NCBI RefSeq assembly: GCF_900101825.1
Contig: NZ_FNAG01000001.1
Span: forward strand, 806,001-870,000
From: Aquimonas voraii
Lineage (GTDB): Bacteria > Pseudomonadota > Gammaproteobacteria > Xanthomonadales > Xanthomonadaceae
DNA: 64,000 bases
Reading direction: 5' to 3'
This document shows, in pieces, positions 10,812 through 19,996 of the stretch (the stretch's first letter is position 1; every line of letters begins with the position of its first letter). The notes beneath the pieces are model-generated. The model was not told where the DNA came from. It saw only the letters and a list, made by a program, of their open reading frames with translations, and did not search any database. The position numbers and the translations under genes are program-made.

Positions 10812-12419
10812 TTACATGCGGAAGACGCCGTAGCGCGGCGGCTCGATCGGGGCGTTCAGGCTGGCGGCAAGGCCCAGGCCCAGCACGCGGCGGGTGTCGG
10901 CGGGGTCGATCACGCCGTCGTCCCACAGGCGTGCGGTGGCGTAGTAGGGGTGGCCCTGGCGCTCGTACTGCTCGCGGATCGGCGCCTTGAAGGCCTCTTC
11001 GTCCTCGGCACTCCACTGCTTGCCGGCGCCCTCGATGCCGTCACGGCGCACGGTGGCCAGCACGCTGGCGGCCTGCTCGCCACCCATGACTGAAATCCGC
11101 GCATTCGGCCAGGTCCAGAGAAAGCGCGCGCCGTAGGCGCGTCCGCACATCGCGTAGTTGCCCGCGCCGAAGCTGCCACCGATGACGATGGTGAACTTCG
11201 GCACCGACGAGCAGGCGACCGCCGTGACCATCTTGGCGCCGTCTTTGGCGATGCCGGCGTTCTCGTACTTCTTGCCGACCATGAAGCCGGTGATGTTCTG
11301 CAGGAACACCAGCGGGATGCCGCGCTGGTTGCAGAGCTCGATGAAGTGCGCGCCCTTCAGCGCCGACTCCGAGAACAGGATGCCGTTGTTGGCGACGATG
11401 CCGACCGGCATGCCATAGACGTGGGCGAAGCCGCAGACCAGGGTCTTGCCGTAGCGGGCCTTGAACTCCTGGAACTCCGAGCCGTCGACCAGGCGCGCGA
11501 TCACTTCGCGGATGTCGAAGGGCCTGCGGGTGTCTCGCGGCACCACGCCGTAGAGTTCCTCGGTGGCGTACTTCGGCTCACGCGCGGGCTGCAGCGCGAC
11601 GGGCGGCAGCTTGCTGCGGTTCAGGTGCTTCAGGATGTCTCGGGCGATCTGCAGGGCGTGGCGGTCGTTCTCGGCGAAGTGGTCGGCCACACCCGAGACG
11701 CTGGTATGCACTTCGGCGCCGCCGAGCGATTCGGCATCCACGACTTCGCCGGTCGCCGCCTTCACCAGCGGCGGGCCGCCCAGGAAAATCGTGCCCTGCT
11801 CCTTGACGATGATCGACTCGTCGCACATCGCCGGCACATAGGCACCACCGGCCGTGCAGCTGCCCATCACCACCGCGATCTGCGGGATGTTCTCGGCCGA
11901 GAGTCGGGCCTGGTTGTAGAAGATCCGGCCGAAGTGCTCCTTGTCGGGAAACACCTCGTCCTGCAGCGGCAGGAACGCGCCGCCCGAGTCGACCAGATAG
12001 ACGCAGGGCAGGCGGTTCTCGCGGGCGATCTCCTGCGCGCGCAGGTGCTTCTTGACCGTCATCGGGAAGTAGGTGCCGCCCTTCACCGTGGCGTCGTTGG
12101 CCAGCACCATGACCTCGTCGCCGTGCACGCGACCGATGCCGGCGACAAGCCCGGCGCCGGGCGCCTGGTCCTCGTACATGCCGTGCGCGGCCTGGGGCGC
12201 GATCTCGAGAAAAGGCGAGCCCGGATCGAGCAGGGCATCGACCCGCTCGCGCGGCAGCAACTTGCCGCGGGCCACGTGCTTCTCGCGGGCCTTGTCGCCG
12301 CCGCCCAGCGCGACGCGATCAAGCTGGGCGCGCAGGTCGGCGACCAGGGCTTTCAGGTGGGCGGCATTGTCCGCGAATTCGGGCGAGCGCGGATCGATCT
12401 GTGAGTGCAGAACAGGCAT
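10812..12419 (-). CDS. liuB: Methylcrotonyl-CoA carboxylase, carboxyltransferase (beta) subunit
   Basis: A 535-residue acyl-CoA carboxyltransferase. The acyl-CoA-binding stretch [19 protein letters not shown], the glycine motif [18 protein letters not shown] and the C-terminal [16 protein letters not shown] plus MGGEQAASV are characteristic of 3-methylcrotonyl-CoA carboxylase beta chains. It transfers carboxybiotin CO2 to 3-methylcrotonyl-CoA in leucine breakdown. The start at 12419 (MPVLHSQI) gives the usual length. The frame runs open further upstream, through a hairpin, and that part is not credible as protein. The biotin-carrying alpha subunit is not in this window. Confidence 0.93.
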   Translation of the reverse strand: MPVLHSQIDPRSPEFADNAAHLKALVADLRAQLDRVALGGGDKAREKHVARGKLLPRERVDALLDPGSPFLEIAPQAAHGMYEDQAPGAGLVAGIGRVHGDEVMVLANDATVKGGTYFPMTVKKHLRAQEIARENRLPCVYLVDSGGAFLPLQDEVFPDKEHFGRIFYNQARLSAENIPQIAVVMGSCTAGGAYVPAMCDESIIVKEQGTIFLGGPPLVKAATGEVVDAESLGGAEVHTSVSGVADHFAENDRHALQIARDILKHLNRSKLPPVALQPAREPKYATEELYGVVPRDTRRPFDIREVIARLVDGSEFQEFKARYGKTLVCGFAHVYGMPVGIVANNGILFSESALKGAHFIELCNQRGIPLVFLQNITGFMVGKKYENAGIAKDGAKMVTAVACSSVPKFTIVIGGSFGAGNYAMCGRAYGARFLWTWPNARISVMGGEQAASVLATVRRDGIEGAGKQWSAEDEEAFKAPIREQYERQGHPYYATARLWDDGVIDPADTRRVLGLGLAASLNAPIEPPRYGVFRM

Positions 12420-12498
12420 CGGGGGCGAAGGTCCTGGGCGTTCCGCTGGCTGGCGCGGACGCGTTGCGGGTACTGCGGCGTGGGCGGTCGCGAAATCA

Positions 12499-12525
12499 GG
12501 ACGCCCGGCGTCGAGCCGGGCGTCC
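12499..12525 (-). terminator. Hairpin between the thiolase gene and liuB
   Basis: An uninterrupted 11-base stem (GGACGCCCGGC and its complement) with a five-base loop lies 10 bases after the thiolase stop. Downstream on the minus strand comes a short T-rich stretch (TGATTTCG). It resembles an intrinsic terminator or an attenuating hairpin inside the thiolase-liuB-liuC run. Confidence 0.55.
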
Positions 12526-12534
12526 GGGGCGGCC

Positions 12535-13713
12535 TCAGACCAGTTCGATGGCCAGCGCGGTGGCCTCACCGCCGCCGATGCACAGGCTGGCGATGCCGCG
12601 CTTCTTGCCGCGCGCCTGCAGCGCGTGGATCAGGGTGACCACGACGCGCGCGCCGGAGGCGCCGATCGGGTGGCCGAGTGCGCAGGCGCCGCCGTTGACG
12701 TTGACCTTTTCGTGCGGGATGGACAGATCCGCCATGGCCGCCATGGTCACCACAGCGAAAGCCTCGTTGATCTCGAACAGATCGACGTCGGCGACGGTCC
12801 AGCCGAGTTGCTTCATGAGCTTGTCCATCGCGCCCACCGGCGCGGTGGTGAACCACTCCGGCGCCTGCGAATGGGTGGCGTGGCCGACGATGCGCGCGAT
12901 CGGCGCGGCACCGGCGGCCTTGGCGGCGTCCTCGCCCATCAGCACCAGCGCGGCCGCGCCGTCGCTGATCTTCGAGGCGCTGGCGGCAGTAATCGTGCCG
13001 TTCTCCTTGCGGAAGGCCGCGCGCAGACCGGGGATCTTGGTCACATCGCAGCGTGCGGGTTCTTCATCGCTGTCGATCTGCACGTCGCCCTTGCGGCCGG
13101 CCACGGTGACCGGCGCGATCTCGGCCTTGAAGGCGCCCGAGCTCTGGGCTGCCATGGCGCGGTTGACCGACTCGATGGCGAAGGCATCCTGGGCTTCGCG
13201 GGTGAACGTGTACTTGTCGGCGCAGGCCTCGCCGAACACGCCCATGGCCTGGCCCTTGTAAGGGTCGGTCAGGCCGTCCCAGGCCATGTGGTCGACCAGC
13301 TTGCCGTCGCCGTAGCGGATGCCGGCGCGGGCCGCGACCATGTGCGGGGCATTGGTCATCGACTCCATGCCGCCCGAGACCACGACCGAGGCCGAGCCGG
13401 CCTTGATCAGATCGTGGCCCAGCATGATCGCCTTCATGCCCGATCCGCAGACCTTGTTGATCGTGGTCGCGCCGGCCGACAGCGGCAGGCCAGCCGCGAT
13501 CGAAGCCTGGCGGGCGGGTGCCTGGCCGAGATTGGCTGGCAGCACGCAGCCCATGATCACTTCGGAGACGGCGTCACCGGCGACACCGGCCTGGGCCAGC
13601 GCGGCCGAGATCGCGGCGGCGCCCAATGTCGGCGTGGGTACGCCGGTGAACTGGCCCTGGAACGAACCGATGGCCGTGCGCTTGGCGCCGACGATCACGA
13701 CGGAATTCGACAT
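12535..13713 (-). CDS. Acetyl-CoA C-acetyltransferase (thiolase)
   Basis: A 392-residue thiolase with the acyl-accepting Cys89 in [10 protein letters not shown], the active-site His in [14 protein letters not shown] near residue 348, and the C-terminal Cys378 in [13 protein letters not shown]. Thiolases of this class condense or cleave acetoacetyl-CoA. Beside liuB and liuC, it likely cleaves acetoacetyl-CoA produced from leucine through HMG-CoA lyase. Degradative and biosynthetic (polyhydroxyalkanoate) roles cannot be separated by sequence alone. The start at 13713 ([12 protein letters not shown]) is the family start. Confidence 0.92.
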   Translation of the reverse strand: MSNSVVIVGAKRTAIGSFQGQFTGVPTPTLGAAAISAALAQAGVAGDAVSEVIMGCVLPANLGQAPARQASIAAGLPLSAGATTINKVCGSGMKAIMLGHDLIKAGSASVVVSGGMESMTNAPHMVAARAGIRYGDGKLVDHMAWDGLTDPYKGQAMGVFGEACADKYTFTREAQDAFAIESVNRAMAAQSSGAFKAEIAPVTVAGRKGDVQIDSDEEPARCDVTKIPGLRAAFRKENGTITAASASKISDGAAALVLMGEDAAKAAGAAPIARIVGHATHSQAPEWFTTAPVGAMDKLMKQLGWTVADVDLFEINEAFAVVTMAAMADLSIPHEKVNVNGGACALGHPIGASGARVVVTLIHALQARGKKRGIASLCIGGGEATALAIELV

Positions 13714-13835
13714 GGGGGATCTCCTGGGGATGCGCCGCGGCCGGATGCCGCGGCAGAGCCCCCGGATTATCAACCGCTGGGGCGCGCAGGCCAACCGGGA
13801 CTTTCGATACGCCGGCGCAGGGAAAGCGCTCGGGC

Positions 13836-14330
13836 TCAGGCGGCGCAGGGCTCGCCCTGGATGGGCGGTGCGGGAAGCAGGCCGCGCGCTTCGAGCCAGA
13901 GCCGCGCGTTGTCGGCATCCTGCTCGAACCAGGCCTGCGTCGAACCGAGCCTGAAGCTGTAGCCCCAGGCGTCCATGTCGCGCATCAGTCGATCACGACC
14001 GACGCCTGGCAAGCGGTCCGCGAGCACGATCTGCAGGTAGCAGGTCGCGTCTTCTTCATCGATTGAATCGGTGGCATCGGTATGCACCTGGGCGCGGCGC
14101 TCGGGCGGCAGCACGATCAGATGGCAGGCCTCGTGCAGCAGCGAGTGCACGGGCGTGTCCGCGCGCGCAAAGACGCGGCTGCCGATGACGCCGGCCTCGC
14201 ATTCGCCCCAGTAGCTGCCTGGGATGGCCTCATCCGCGGCAACGAGCACGAGCTCCAGCCCGAACTCCGAGAGCAGACGGGCAGGGGCTTCAACGCCCAG
14301 GGCGCCCAATCGCAGGACGTCCTGCTCCAT
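13836..14330 (-). CDS. HExxH-containing putative metallopeptidase-like protein downstream of minE
   Basis: A 164-residue protein that I cannot assign to a named family. Residues 66-70 are HEACH, a zinc-type HExxH motif on a predicted helix (VHSLLHEACHLIV). An acidic segment about 25 residues later (DEEDATCYLQIVLA) resembles the glutamate-bearing helix of ImmA/IrrE-like or other gluzincin peptidases. The ending PIQGEPCAA is short and has no membrane segment. It lies 13 bases after minE on the same strand, so it probably belongs to the min operon. Function is unknown. The start at 14330 avoids running back through minE. Confidence 0.7.
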   Translation of the reverse strand: MEQDVLRLGALGVEAPARLLSEFGLELVLVAADEAIPGSYWGECEAGVIGSRVFARADTPVHSLLHEACHLIVLPPERRAQVHTDATDSIDEEDATCYLQIVLADRLPGVGRDRLMRDMDAWGYSFRLGSTQAWFEQDADNARLWLEARGLLPAPPIQGEPCAA

Positions 14331-14343
14331 GGCGCTCACGTGC

Positions 14344-14616
14344 CTAGTCTCCGCGCGGGCGACCCTCGCCTTCGGGCAGGGCGACGGAGATGTCCAGCAC
14401 GTCGTGCTCGCCGTCCTTCTGCAGGTCAACCTTGACCGCATCAGCGTCAACGTTGACGTACTTGCGGATCACCTCCAGCAGCTCGCGGCGGAGCAGGGGC
14501 AGGTAGTCGGGTCCGCCGCGGTTGCTGCGCTCCTGGGCGACGATGATGCGCAGGCGTTCCTTGGCGATGTTCGCCGTCGCCTTGGGCTTGGATTTCAGGA
14601 AGTCGAAGATGCCCAT
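14344..14616 (-). CDS. minE: Cell division topological specificity factor MinE
   Basis: A 90-residue protein with the N-terminal amphipathic membrane/MinD-binding helix ([10 protein letters not shown]) and the anti-MinCD segment ([18 protein letters not shown]). The topological-specificity domain follows ([17 protein letters not shown]). It stimulates MinD ATPase and drives the oscillation that keeps MinCD away from mid-cell. It lies 8 bases after minD, as in the standard minCDE order. Length is normal. Confidence 0.96.
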   Translation of the reverse strand: MGIFDFLKSKPKATANIAKERLRIIVAQERSNRGGPDYLPLLRRELLEVIRKYVNVDADAVKVDLQKDGEHDVLDISVALPEGEGRPRGD

Positions 14617-14624
14617 GGCCTGGC

Positions 14625-15434
14625 TCAGCCCCCGAACAGTTTCTGCAGCAGGCCCTTCTTCTCGACCTGGGTGAAGCGCATGGGGCGAGAGTCGCCGAGG
14701 ATTCGGGCGACGGCATCGCTATAGGCCTGGCCCGCCGGTGAGGCCTCGTCAAGGATCACCGGTTCGCCCTTGTTGGACGAAGACAGAACATCCGGGCTCT
14801 CCGGGATCACGCCGATCGCCTTGATGCCCAGCACTTCCTCGACGTCGGCGATGCTCATCATCTCGCCGGCTTCGACGCGCTTCGGGTTGTAGCGGGTCAG
14901 CAGGAGATGCTCGGCGACGCGCTCACCGCGCTCGGCCCGACGCGTCTTGCTGGCAAGCAGGCCGAGGATGCGATCGGAATCACGCACCGAGCTGACTTCC
15001 GGGTTGACCACCACGATCGCGCGGTCGGCGAAATACATGGCGAGGAACGCGCCTTTCTCGATGCCAGCCGGGCTGTCGCACAGGATGATGTCGAAACCGT
15101 CCTCGGCCAGCTCGTTCAGGACCTTCTCGACGCCTTCTTTGTTGAGGGCGTCCTTGTCGCGGGTCTGCGATGCCGCAAGCACGTGCAGGTTGTCGTAGCG
15201 CTTGTCCTTGATGAGCGCCTGCTTGAGCGTGGCCTCGCCGTGGATGACGTTGACGAAGTCGTACACCACGCGGCGCTCGCAGCCCATGATCAGGTCGAGG
15301 TTGCGCAGGCCGACATCGAAGTCGATCACTGCGACCTTCTTGCCCTGCTTGGCGAGGCCGACCGCGATGCTGGCGCTGCTGGTGGTCTTGCCCACTCCAC
15401 CCTTGCCCGAGGTGACGACGATGATCTCTGCCAA
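14625..15434 (-). CDS. minD: Septum-site determining ATPase MinD
   Basis: A 269-residue ParA/MinD ATPase. The deviant Walker A motif is [11 protein letters not shown] near residues 10-20, and the switch region includes [18 protein letters not shown]. The C-terminal amphipathic helix ([18 protein letters not shown]) binds the membrane. It recruits MinC and is released by MinE. The gene sits between minC and minE, with close spacing to minE. Confidence 0.97.
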   Translation of the reverse strand: MAEIIVVTSGKGGVGKTTSSASIAVGLAKQGKKVAVIDFDVGLRNLDLIMGCERRVVYDFVNVIHGEATLKQALIKDKRYDNLHVLAASQTRDKDALNKEGVEKVLNELAEDGFDIILCDSPAGIEKGAFLAMYFADRAIVVVNPEVSSVRDSDRILGLLASKTRRAERGERVAEHLLLTRYNPKRVEAGEMMSIADVEEVLGIKAIGVIPESPDVLSSSNKGEPVILDEASPAGQAYSDAVARILGDSRPMRFTQVEKKGLLQKLFGG

Positions 15435-15489
15435 GGCACGTTCTCCGTAATTCGCTGCGCTGTTGCTTCAGGAAGGGGGCAAGTGGCGT

Positions 15490-16275
15490 TCAGGCCATCG
15501 CCGCGATCTGCAGTTTGTCGTTTTCAAGCCAGACCTGCACGGGTTTGCCGCGCAGCTCGGCGGGGATGGATTCAAGCACGCGGTACTGGCCGGCGATCGC
15601 CACCAGTTCGGCATTGAATTCGCGGCAGAAGATGCGCGCGTTGACGTCGCCCCGGGCACCGGCCAAGGCGCGTCCGCGCAGGCTGCCGTAGATGTGGATG
15701 CTGCCGTCGGCGATGACTTCGGCGCCGTTGCCGACCATGGCGCAGACGGTGAGATCGCGGCCCTGGGCATAGACCTGCTGGCCGGAGCGCACGGGCTGGA
15801 TCTGCATCTGCCCGGTGCTGGCCGGCGGGGGCGACGCGGCCGCGACTGGAGCGGGCGCCGGCTCCGGAGCGCGCTCGCTGCGGCGACGACCCGGTGCAGG
15901 CTCCGGTTCGAGGGCAGGTTCAGCGCCCCCGAGAGGCTCGTACTGGGCGCGGAACTTGGCCAGCAGCGGTAGGCCCAAGCGCTCGGCCAGGGCATCGATC
16001 TCGCGGGTGCCGAAGGCCAGGCCCACGGGCAGGACGCCGGCCCCGCGCAGGCCCTCGATAAGGCGGCCGGCTTCGTCCTCGCCAGGGCAGCGACTGAGTG
16101 AGCCGAAGTCGACGATCACAGCGGCGCGCCCGAACAGCTTGGGTGCGCGCTCGACGCGTTCGCGCATCTCGGCAACCAGCTTGGCGACATCGAGTTCGCG
16201 AACGCGCAGGTTGGCGATGCCGACCTGGCCAATCTTGAGTTCGCCGGCCTGTTCGAAACTGGGGATTTGGCTCAT
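15490..16275 (-). CDS. minC: Septum-site inhibitor MinC
   Basis: A 261-residue FtsZ inhibitor with an N-terminal MinC_N domain (about 1-112), an Ala/Pro/Glu-rich linker (about 115-155) and a C-terminal beta-helical MinC domain (about 157-261; MIVGNGAEVIADGSIHIYG-type repeats, RGRALAGARGD). The C-terminal domain dimerises and binds MinD. The linker is longer and more proline-rich than in the E. coli protein. It starts 6 bases after the upstream acetyltransferase gene, which suggests co-transcription. Confidence 0.94.
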   Translation of the reverse strand: MSQIPSFEQAGELKIGQVGIANLRVRELDVAKLVAEMRERVERAPKLFGRAAVIVDFGSLSRCPGEDEAGRLIEGLRGAGVLPVGLAFGTREIDALAERLGLPLLAKFRAQYEPLGGAEPALEPEPAPGRRRSERAPEPAPAPVAAASPPPASTGQMQIQPVRSGQQVYAQGRDLTVCAMVGNGAEVIADGSIHIYGSLRGRALAGARGDVNARIFCREFNAELVAIAGQYRVLESIPAELRGKPVQVWLENDKLQIAAMA

Positions 16276-16281
16276 CGGGGC

Positions 16282-16884
16282 TCAGGTGCCGGTGGCGCGT
16301 GCGGGCGGGTTCTGCGGCTGCAGCCGGCTGTGCAGCCAGTCGACGTCGGGCAGGCCGCCCTGCGCGAGATAGGCGGTCTGCACGTACTCGAAGCTTGGCA
16401 GGTCCTTGACCAGCAGGCTGACTTGGCGGCCGGCCTCTTCCATGCGGTGCTGGCCGACCTCGCGGAAGCCATAGGTGCCGTGGAAGATCAGGGCGGCATC
16501 GTTGCGCGGCTCCAGAAACACTTCGCAGGCCAGGACTGGCACGCGCACCTCGGCATAGCTGGTGACGTCGGCATAGAAGATCTTGCCGAGACCCGAGCCG
16601 CGGCGAGAGCCGGCGACCACGATGCGGTCGATGTAGAGGAAGTCCGGGTAATGTTCGCAGAACCAGCGGTAGTTCGAGCTCGCGTAGGGCGTGCCGGGGC
16701 GCAGGGCGATGAGGAAGCCAGCCACTTGGCCGTCCACCTCGGCAACCCGGAAATAATCTGCGTGATTCATGAAGAAGCGGACGCGCTCGGCATCCAGCGG
16801 GAGGATCGCCTGGCCGGCGCTGTTGTTGAGCGCCAGCACGGAATCAAGATCGTGCTCGCCGACGTCGCGGATAGCGATCGACAT
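16282..16884 (-). CDS. GNAT-family acetyltransferase heading the min cluster
   Basis: A 200-residue GNAT protein. The acetyl-CoA loop is in IDRIVVAGSRRGSGLGKIFY (about residues 83-102), with an N-terminal substrate region (VLALNNSAGQAILPLDAERV). The substrate is unknown. The start at 16884 (MSIAIRDVGE) fits the family, and the frame upstream runs into the tsf terminator region. The stop lies 6 bases before minC, so it is probably the first cistron of the minCDE transcript. That does not by itself imply a role in division. Confidence 0.8.
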   Translation of the reverse strand: MSIAIRDVGEHDLDSVLALNNSAGQAILPLDAERVRFFMNHADYFRVAEVDGQVAGFLIALRPGTPYASSNYRWFCEHYPDFLYIDRIVVAGSRRGSGLGKIFYADVTSYAEVRVPVLACEVFLEPRNDAALIFHGTYGFREVGQHRMEEAGRQVSLLVKDLPSFEYVQTAYLAQGGLPDVDWLHSRLQPQNPPARATGT

Positions 16885-16980
16885 CGCGGACTCCAGGGGA
16901 ACGGACGGACGCCCAGGCCAAGCCCGAGGCGCGTGAATTATGCCACGCGATGGCGCGACGGGCCCGGAGCCGGGCCGCAA

Positions 16981-17018
16981 ACGCAGCGGGGCGCGGCTCG
17001 CGCCGCGCCCCGCTGCGT
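16981..17018 (-). terminator. Strong hairpin terminator after tsf
   Basis: A perfect 17-base stem (ACGCAGCGGGGCGCGGC and its complement) closes a four-base loop (TCGC on the plus strand, GCGA in the transcript), starting 22 bases past the tsf stop. On the minus strand it is followed by GTTTGCGG, a short T-run. A second smaller GC hairpin (GGCCCGG/CCGGGCC) lies at 16961-16976. The size and perfection of the stem make termination of the rpsB-tsf transcript likely. Confidence 0.75.
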
Positions 17019-17040
17019 GCAGAACGCTCTGCAGCTAGGC

Positions 17041-17919
17041 TCAGCCGCCGCCAGCGATCTTCGCGACTTCCGCCGCATAGTCCTCGGCGACCTTCTCGAT
17101 GCCTTCGCCCACGACCAGGCGCTGGAAGCGCACGACGTCGGCGCCGGCAGCCTTGACTGCGGCCTCGACCGACTGGTCGGTGTTGATCACGAAGGGCTGA
17201 CCGTACAGGGTCACTTCGTTGATGATGCGGTTGACCTTGCCGCTGATGATCTTCTCGAGGATCTCGGCCGGCTTTGCGCGGTCCTTGTCGGACATCTTGG
17301 CCAGCTCGATTTCCTTTTCCTTGGCCAGGAAGTCGGCCGGCACGTCCGCCGCCTTGTTGTAGGGCGGGTTCATCGCCGCCACGTGCATGGCGATGCCGCG
17401 GGCCAGCTCGGCGTCGCCGCCCTTCAGCTCGACCAGCACGCCGATGCGGCCACCGTGGATGTAGGCAGCGACGTTGTTGTCGGTGTCGAAGCGCACCAGA
17501 CGACGCACCTGCACGTTCTCGCCGACCTTGGCGATCAGCGCGGCGCGGGCTTCTTCGACGGTTTCGCCGGAAGCCAGCTTGGCGGTCTTCAGGGCTTCGG
17601 CGTCGGCGGCACCTGCGGCCAGCGCGGCCTGGGCGACGGCGTCGACGAACTTCAGGAAGTTCTCGTCCTTGCCAACGAAATCGGTTTCGCAGTTGACTTC
17701 GACGAGCACGGCCTTGCCGCCGTCCTGGGCGAAGCCGATGCGGCCTTCAGCAGCGACGCGGTCGGCCTTCTTGTCGGCCTTCGCAAGGCCGGTCTTGCGC
17801 AGGTGCTCCATGGCCGCTTCGATGTCGCCACCGTTCTCGGCCAGGGCCTTCTTGCACTCCATCATGCCGGCGCCGGAGCGCTCGCGCAGTTCCTTCACCA
17901 GGCTGGCAGTGATTTCCAT
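17041..17919 (-). CDS. tsf: Translation elongation factor Ts
   Basis: A 292-residue EF-Ts, the nucleotide exchange factor for EF-Tu. The N-terminal UBA-like domain contains the signature [19 protein letters not shown], and the core has [10 protein letters not shown]. Family length. The start at 17919 follows an AAGGAATG ribosome-binding stretch. An earlier in-frame start lies in the rpsB-tsf spacer and is not used by homologues. It follows rpsB on the same strand, the near-universal arrangement, with a hairpin between them. Confidence 0.97.
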   Translation of the reverse strand: MEITASLVKELRERSGAGMMECKKALAENGGDIEAAMEHLRKTGLAKADKKADRVAAEGRIGFAQDGGKAVLVEVNCETDFVGKDENFLKFVDAVAQAALAAGAADAEALKTAKLASGETVEEARAALIAKVGENVQVRRLVRFDTDNNVAAYIHGGRIGVLVELKGGDAELARGIAMHVAAMNPPYNKAADVPADFLAKEKEIELAKMSDKDRAKPAEILEKIISGKVNRIINEVTLYGQPFVINTDQSVEAAVKAAGADVVRFQRLVVGEGIEKVAEDYAAEVAKIAGGG

Positions 17920-18025
17920 GGGCATTCCTTGAAGAGGGAGAAAGGGCGGCAGCGCGCTGCGCGCCGCCTTGGGATTCGATTCACGCCGAAGCGGGCAGGG
18001 TGACACCGCCGCATGGCTGGCGCAT

Positions 18026-18050
18026 GAACCCCGCGCCGGGCGCGGGGTTC
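18026..18050 (-). terminator. Hairpin between rpsB and tsf
   Basis: A near-perfect palindrome (GAACCCCGCGCC and its complement with one central base) lies 12 bases after the rpsB stop. There is no U-run after it on the minus strand, so it is more likely a partial terminator or an mRNA-stabilising hairpin that lowers tsf relative to rpsB than a full stop. Confidence 0.5.
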
Positions 18051-18061
18051 ATGGCGAAGAC

Positions 18062-18889
18062 TTACTCGCCGCGACGGCCGCCGGGGCGCTTGTTGCCCGG
18101 AGCCGGGCGACGCGGGGCCGGCTTGCGCTCGCCGTCTTCCTTGGCGACCGGATTGCCCTCGGCGTCCAGCTCAACAAACTCGTCGTCCATGCGGGCGGAC
18201 TGCGGGGCGGCTGCGCGGCCTTCCAGCACGGCGTCGGCAGCGGCGCGGGCGTACAGCTGCACCGCACGGATGGCGTCGTCATTGCCCGGAATCGGGTAGT
18301 CGACCAGGCTCGGGTCGTAGTTGGTATCGACCACGGCAACGACCGGGATGCCCAGCTTCTTCGCTTCCTGCACGGCGATGTTCTCGTGACCGATGTCGAT
18401 CACGAACAGGGCGTCCGGCAGGCCGTTCATGTTCTTGATGCCGCCCAGCGAGGCCTCGAGCTTCTCGGCTTCGCGCTGCAGCTGCAGCACTTCGTGCTTG
18501 ACCAGCTTCTCGAAGGTGCCGTCGGTGGCAGCGGCTTCCAGCTCCTTCAGGCGGGCGATCGAGCCCTTGACGGTGCGGAAGTTGGTCAACATGCCGCCCA
18601 GCCAGCGCTGGGCGACGAAGGGCTGACCGCAGCGGCTGGCTTCCTCACGGACCGCCTCGCGCGCGGAGCGCTTGGTGCCGACGAACAGGATGGTGCCGCG
18701 CTTCTGCGCCAGGCCGGAGAGGAAGTTCATCGCGTCGGTGAACAGCGGAACCGTCTTCTCGAGGTTGATGATGTGGATCTTGCCGCGGGCGCCGAAGATG
18801 TACGGACCCATCTTGGGGTTCCAGTAACGGGTCTGGTGGCCGAAATGGACGCCGGCTTCCAGCATCTGACGCATGGTGACCTGGGGCAT
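18062..18889 (-). CDS. rpsB: 30S ribosomal protein S2
   Basis: A 275-residue uS2 protein. The family signatures are [20 protein letters not shown] at the N-terminus and [19 protein letters not shown] plus PVVAVVDTN in the body. It is longer than the E. coli protein (241) because of a C-terminal tail of about 35 residues that turns Pro/Arg/Gly/Lys-rich ([15 protein letters not shown]), which may add RNA contacts. The ATG at 18889 is preceded by an AGGAG site. First gene of rpsB-tsf and divergent from map. Confidence 0.97.
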   Translation of the reverse strand: MPQVTMRQMLEAGVHFGHQTRYWNPKMGPYIFGARGKIHIINLEKTVPLFTDAMNFLSGLAQKRGTILFVGTKRSAREAVREEASRCGQPFVAQRWLGGMLTNFRTVKGSIARLKELEAAATDGTFEKLVKHEVLQLQREAEKLEASLGGIKNMNGLPDALFVIDIGHENIAVQEAKKLGIPVVAVVDTNYDPSLVDYPIPGNDDAIRAVQLYARAAADAVLEGRAAAPQSARMDDEFVELDAEGNPVAKEDGERKPAPRRPAPGNKRPGGRRGE

Positions 18890-19219
18890 GGGATGCTCCT
18901 GAGAAAGAAATGAGCTCGAGCGCGGGTCAAGGCGCAGGCTCCGGGGTTGGTCCTCCACAGGGCTCGCATCCAGCGCCTGCCAGGCTTTTCGAGCCTTGCA
19001 GGACCCCGCTGGACGGGGTGCGACCTGTGTGTGAATTCGCCGGTGACGCCCGGCGTGGGCGTGTCCATGGACGCGCGCGGCGTCCACAAAGCCGCGGAAG
19101 CATAGCCCGGCTGGGCTCCATGCGCAAATCCGCGCGCGCAGGCCGCGCAGGCAGGGATCGGCGGCTGCAGTCCGAATGGCGGTTTCCCCGGCAGGCCGCG
19201 CTGGCCGATAATCGTGCGC
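18890..19219. other. Divergent rpsB/map regulatory region
   Basis: This gap of 330 bases separates rpsB (minus) and map (plus) and must carry both promoters. I see the rpsB ribosome-binding site next to its start and a GATAAT box just before map, but no confident -35 elements. There are no repeats of the two families seen elsewhere. A binding site for autogenous S2 control could lie in the rpsB leader. I cannot define it by eye. Confidence 0.4.
19207..19212 (+). promoter_or_regulatory. Candidate -10 box for map, implying a leaderless mRNA
   Basis: GATAAT ends 7 bases before the map ATG at 19220, and no Shine-Dalgarno-like sequence intervenes. Transcription would then begin at or next to the start codon. 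The -35 region (TTTCCC about 17-18 bases upstream) is poor. The box is visible; the leaderless interpretation is inferred. Confidence 0.35.
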
Positions 19220-19996
19220 ATGGCCATCACCCTGAAAACCCCTGATCAGATCGAGTGCATGCGCGAGGCCGGACGGCTGGCCGCGGAAGTGCTCGACATC
19301 ATCACCCCGCACGTCAAGCCCGGCGTCAGCACCGAGGAGCTCGACCGCATCTGCAACGAGCACATCGTGAAGGTCCAGGGGACCATCCCCGCCAACGTCG
19401 GCTACCGCGGCTTCCCCAAGACCATCTGCACCTCGGTCAACAACGTCATCTGCCACGGCATCCCCAGCCCGTCCAAGGTGCTGAAGGACGGGGACATCAT
19501 CAATATCGACGTCACCGTCATCAAGGACGGCTGGCACGGCGACACCAGTCGCATGTACTTCGTCGGCGAGCCGTCCGTACTGGCGAAGCGCCTGGTTGAC
19601 GTGACCTTCGAGGCCATGTGGCGCGGCATCCGTGCGGTGCGCCCCGGCGCCACGCTGGGCGACATCGGCCATGCCATCCAGAGCTACGTCGAATCCGAGC
19701 GTTTCTCGGTGGTGCGCGAGTACTGCGGCCACGGCATCGGTCAGGTCTATCACGAGGATCCGCAGGTGCTGCACTACGGCGTGCCCGGCACGGGTGTGGT
19801 GCTGAAGCCCGGCATGACCTTCACCATCGAGCCCATGGTCAATGCCGGTGCCCGCCACACCCGACTGATGCCGGACGGCTGGACCGTGGTCACCAAGGAT
19901 CGCTCGCTGTCCGCGCAGTGGGAGCACATGATCGCGGTGACCGAGACCGGTTTCGACGTCCTGACCCTGGGTGACAAGGGGCGCGTGCCGAAGTGA
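19220..19996 (+). CDS. map: Type I methionine aminopeptidase
   Basis: A 258-residue enzyme that removes the N-terminal Met from nascent proteins. The two-metal site is formed by Asp in [18 protein letters not shown], His in [12 protein letters not shown], and Glu residues in FTIEPMVN and near [12 protein letters not shown]. Length is typical of the type I short form. A GTG lies two codons upstream, but the ATG at 19220 matches the family. Its stop overlaps the glnD start by 4 bases (GTGA), so the two are translationally coupled. Confidence 0.96.
   Translation: MAITLKTPDQIECMREAGRLAAEVLDIITPHVKPGVSTEELDRICNEHIVKVQGTIPANVGYRGFPKTICTSVNNVICHGIPSPSKVLKDGDIINIDVTVIKDGWHGDTSRMYFVGEPSVLAKRLVDVTFEAMWRGIRAVRPGATLGDIGHAIQSYVESERFSVVREYCGHGIGQVYHEDPQVLHYGVPGTGVVLKPGMTFTIEPMVNAGARHTRLMPDGWTVVTKDRSLSAQWEHMIAVTETGFDVLTLGDKGRVPK

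Noticed and set aside
12073-13962. A 629-codon plus-strand frame under liuB/thiolase
   Set aside because: Antisense to two clear enzymes; composition typical of mirror frames.
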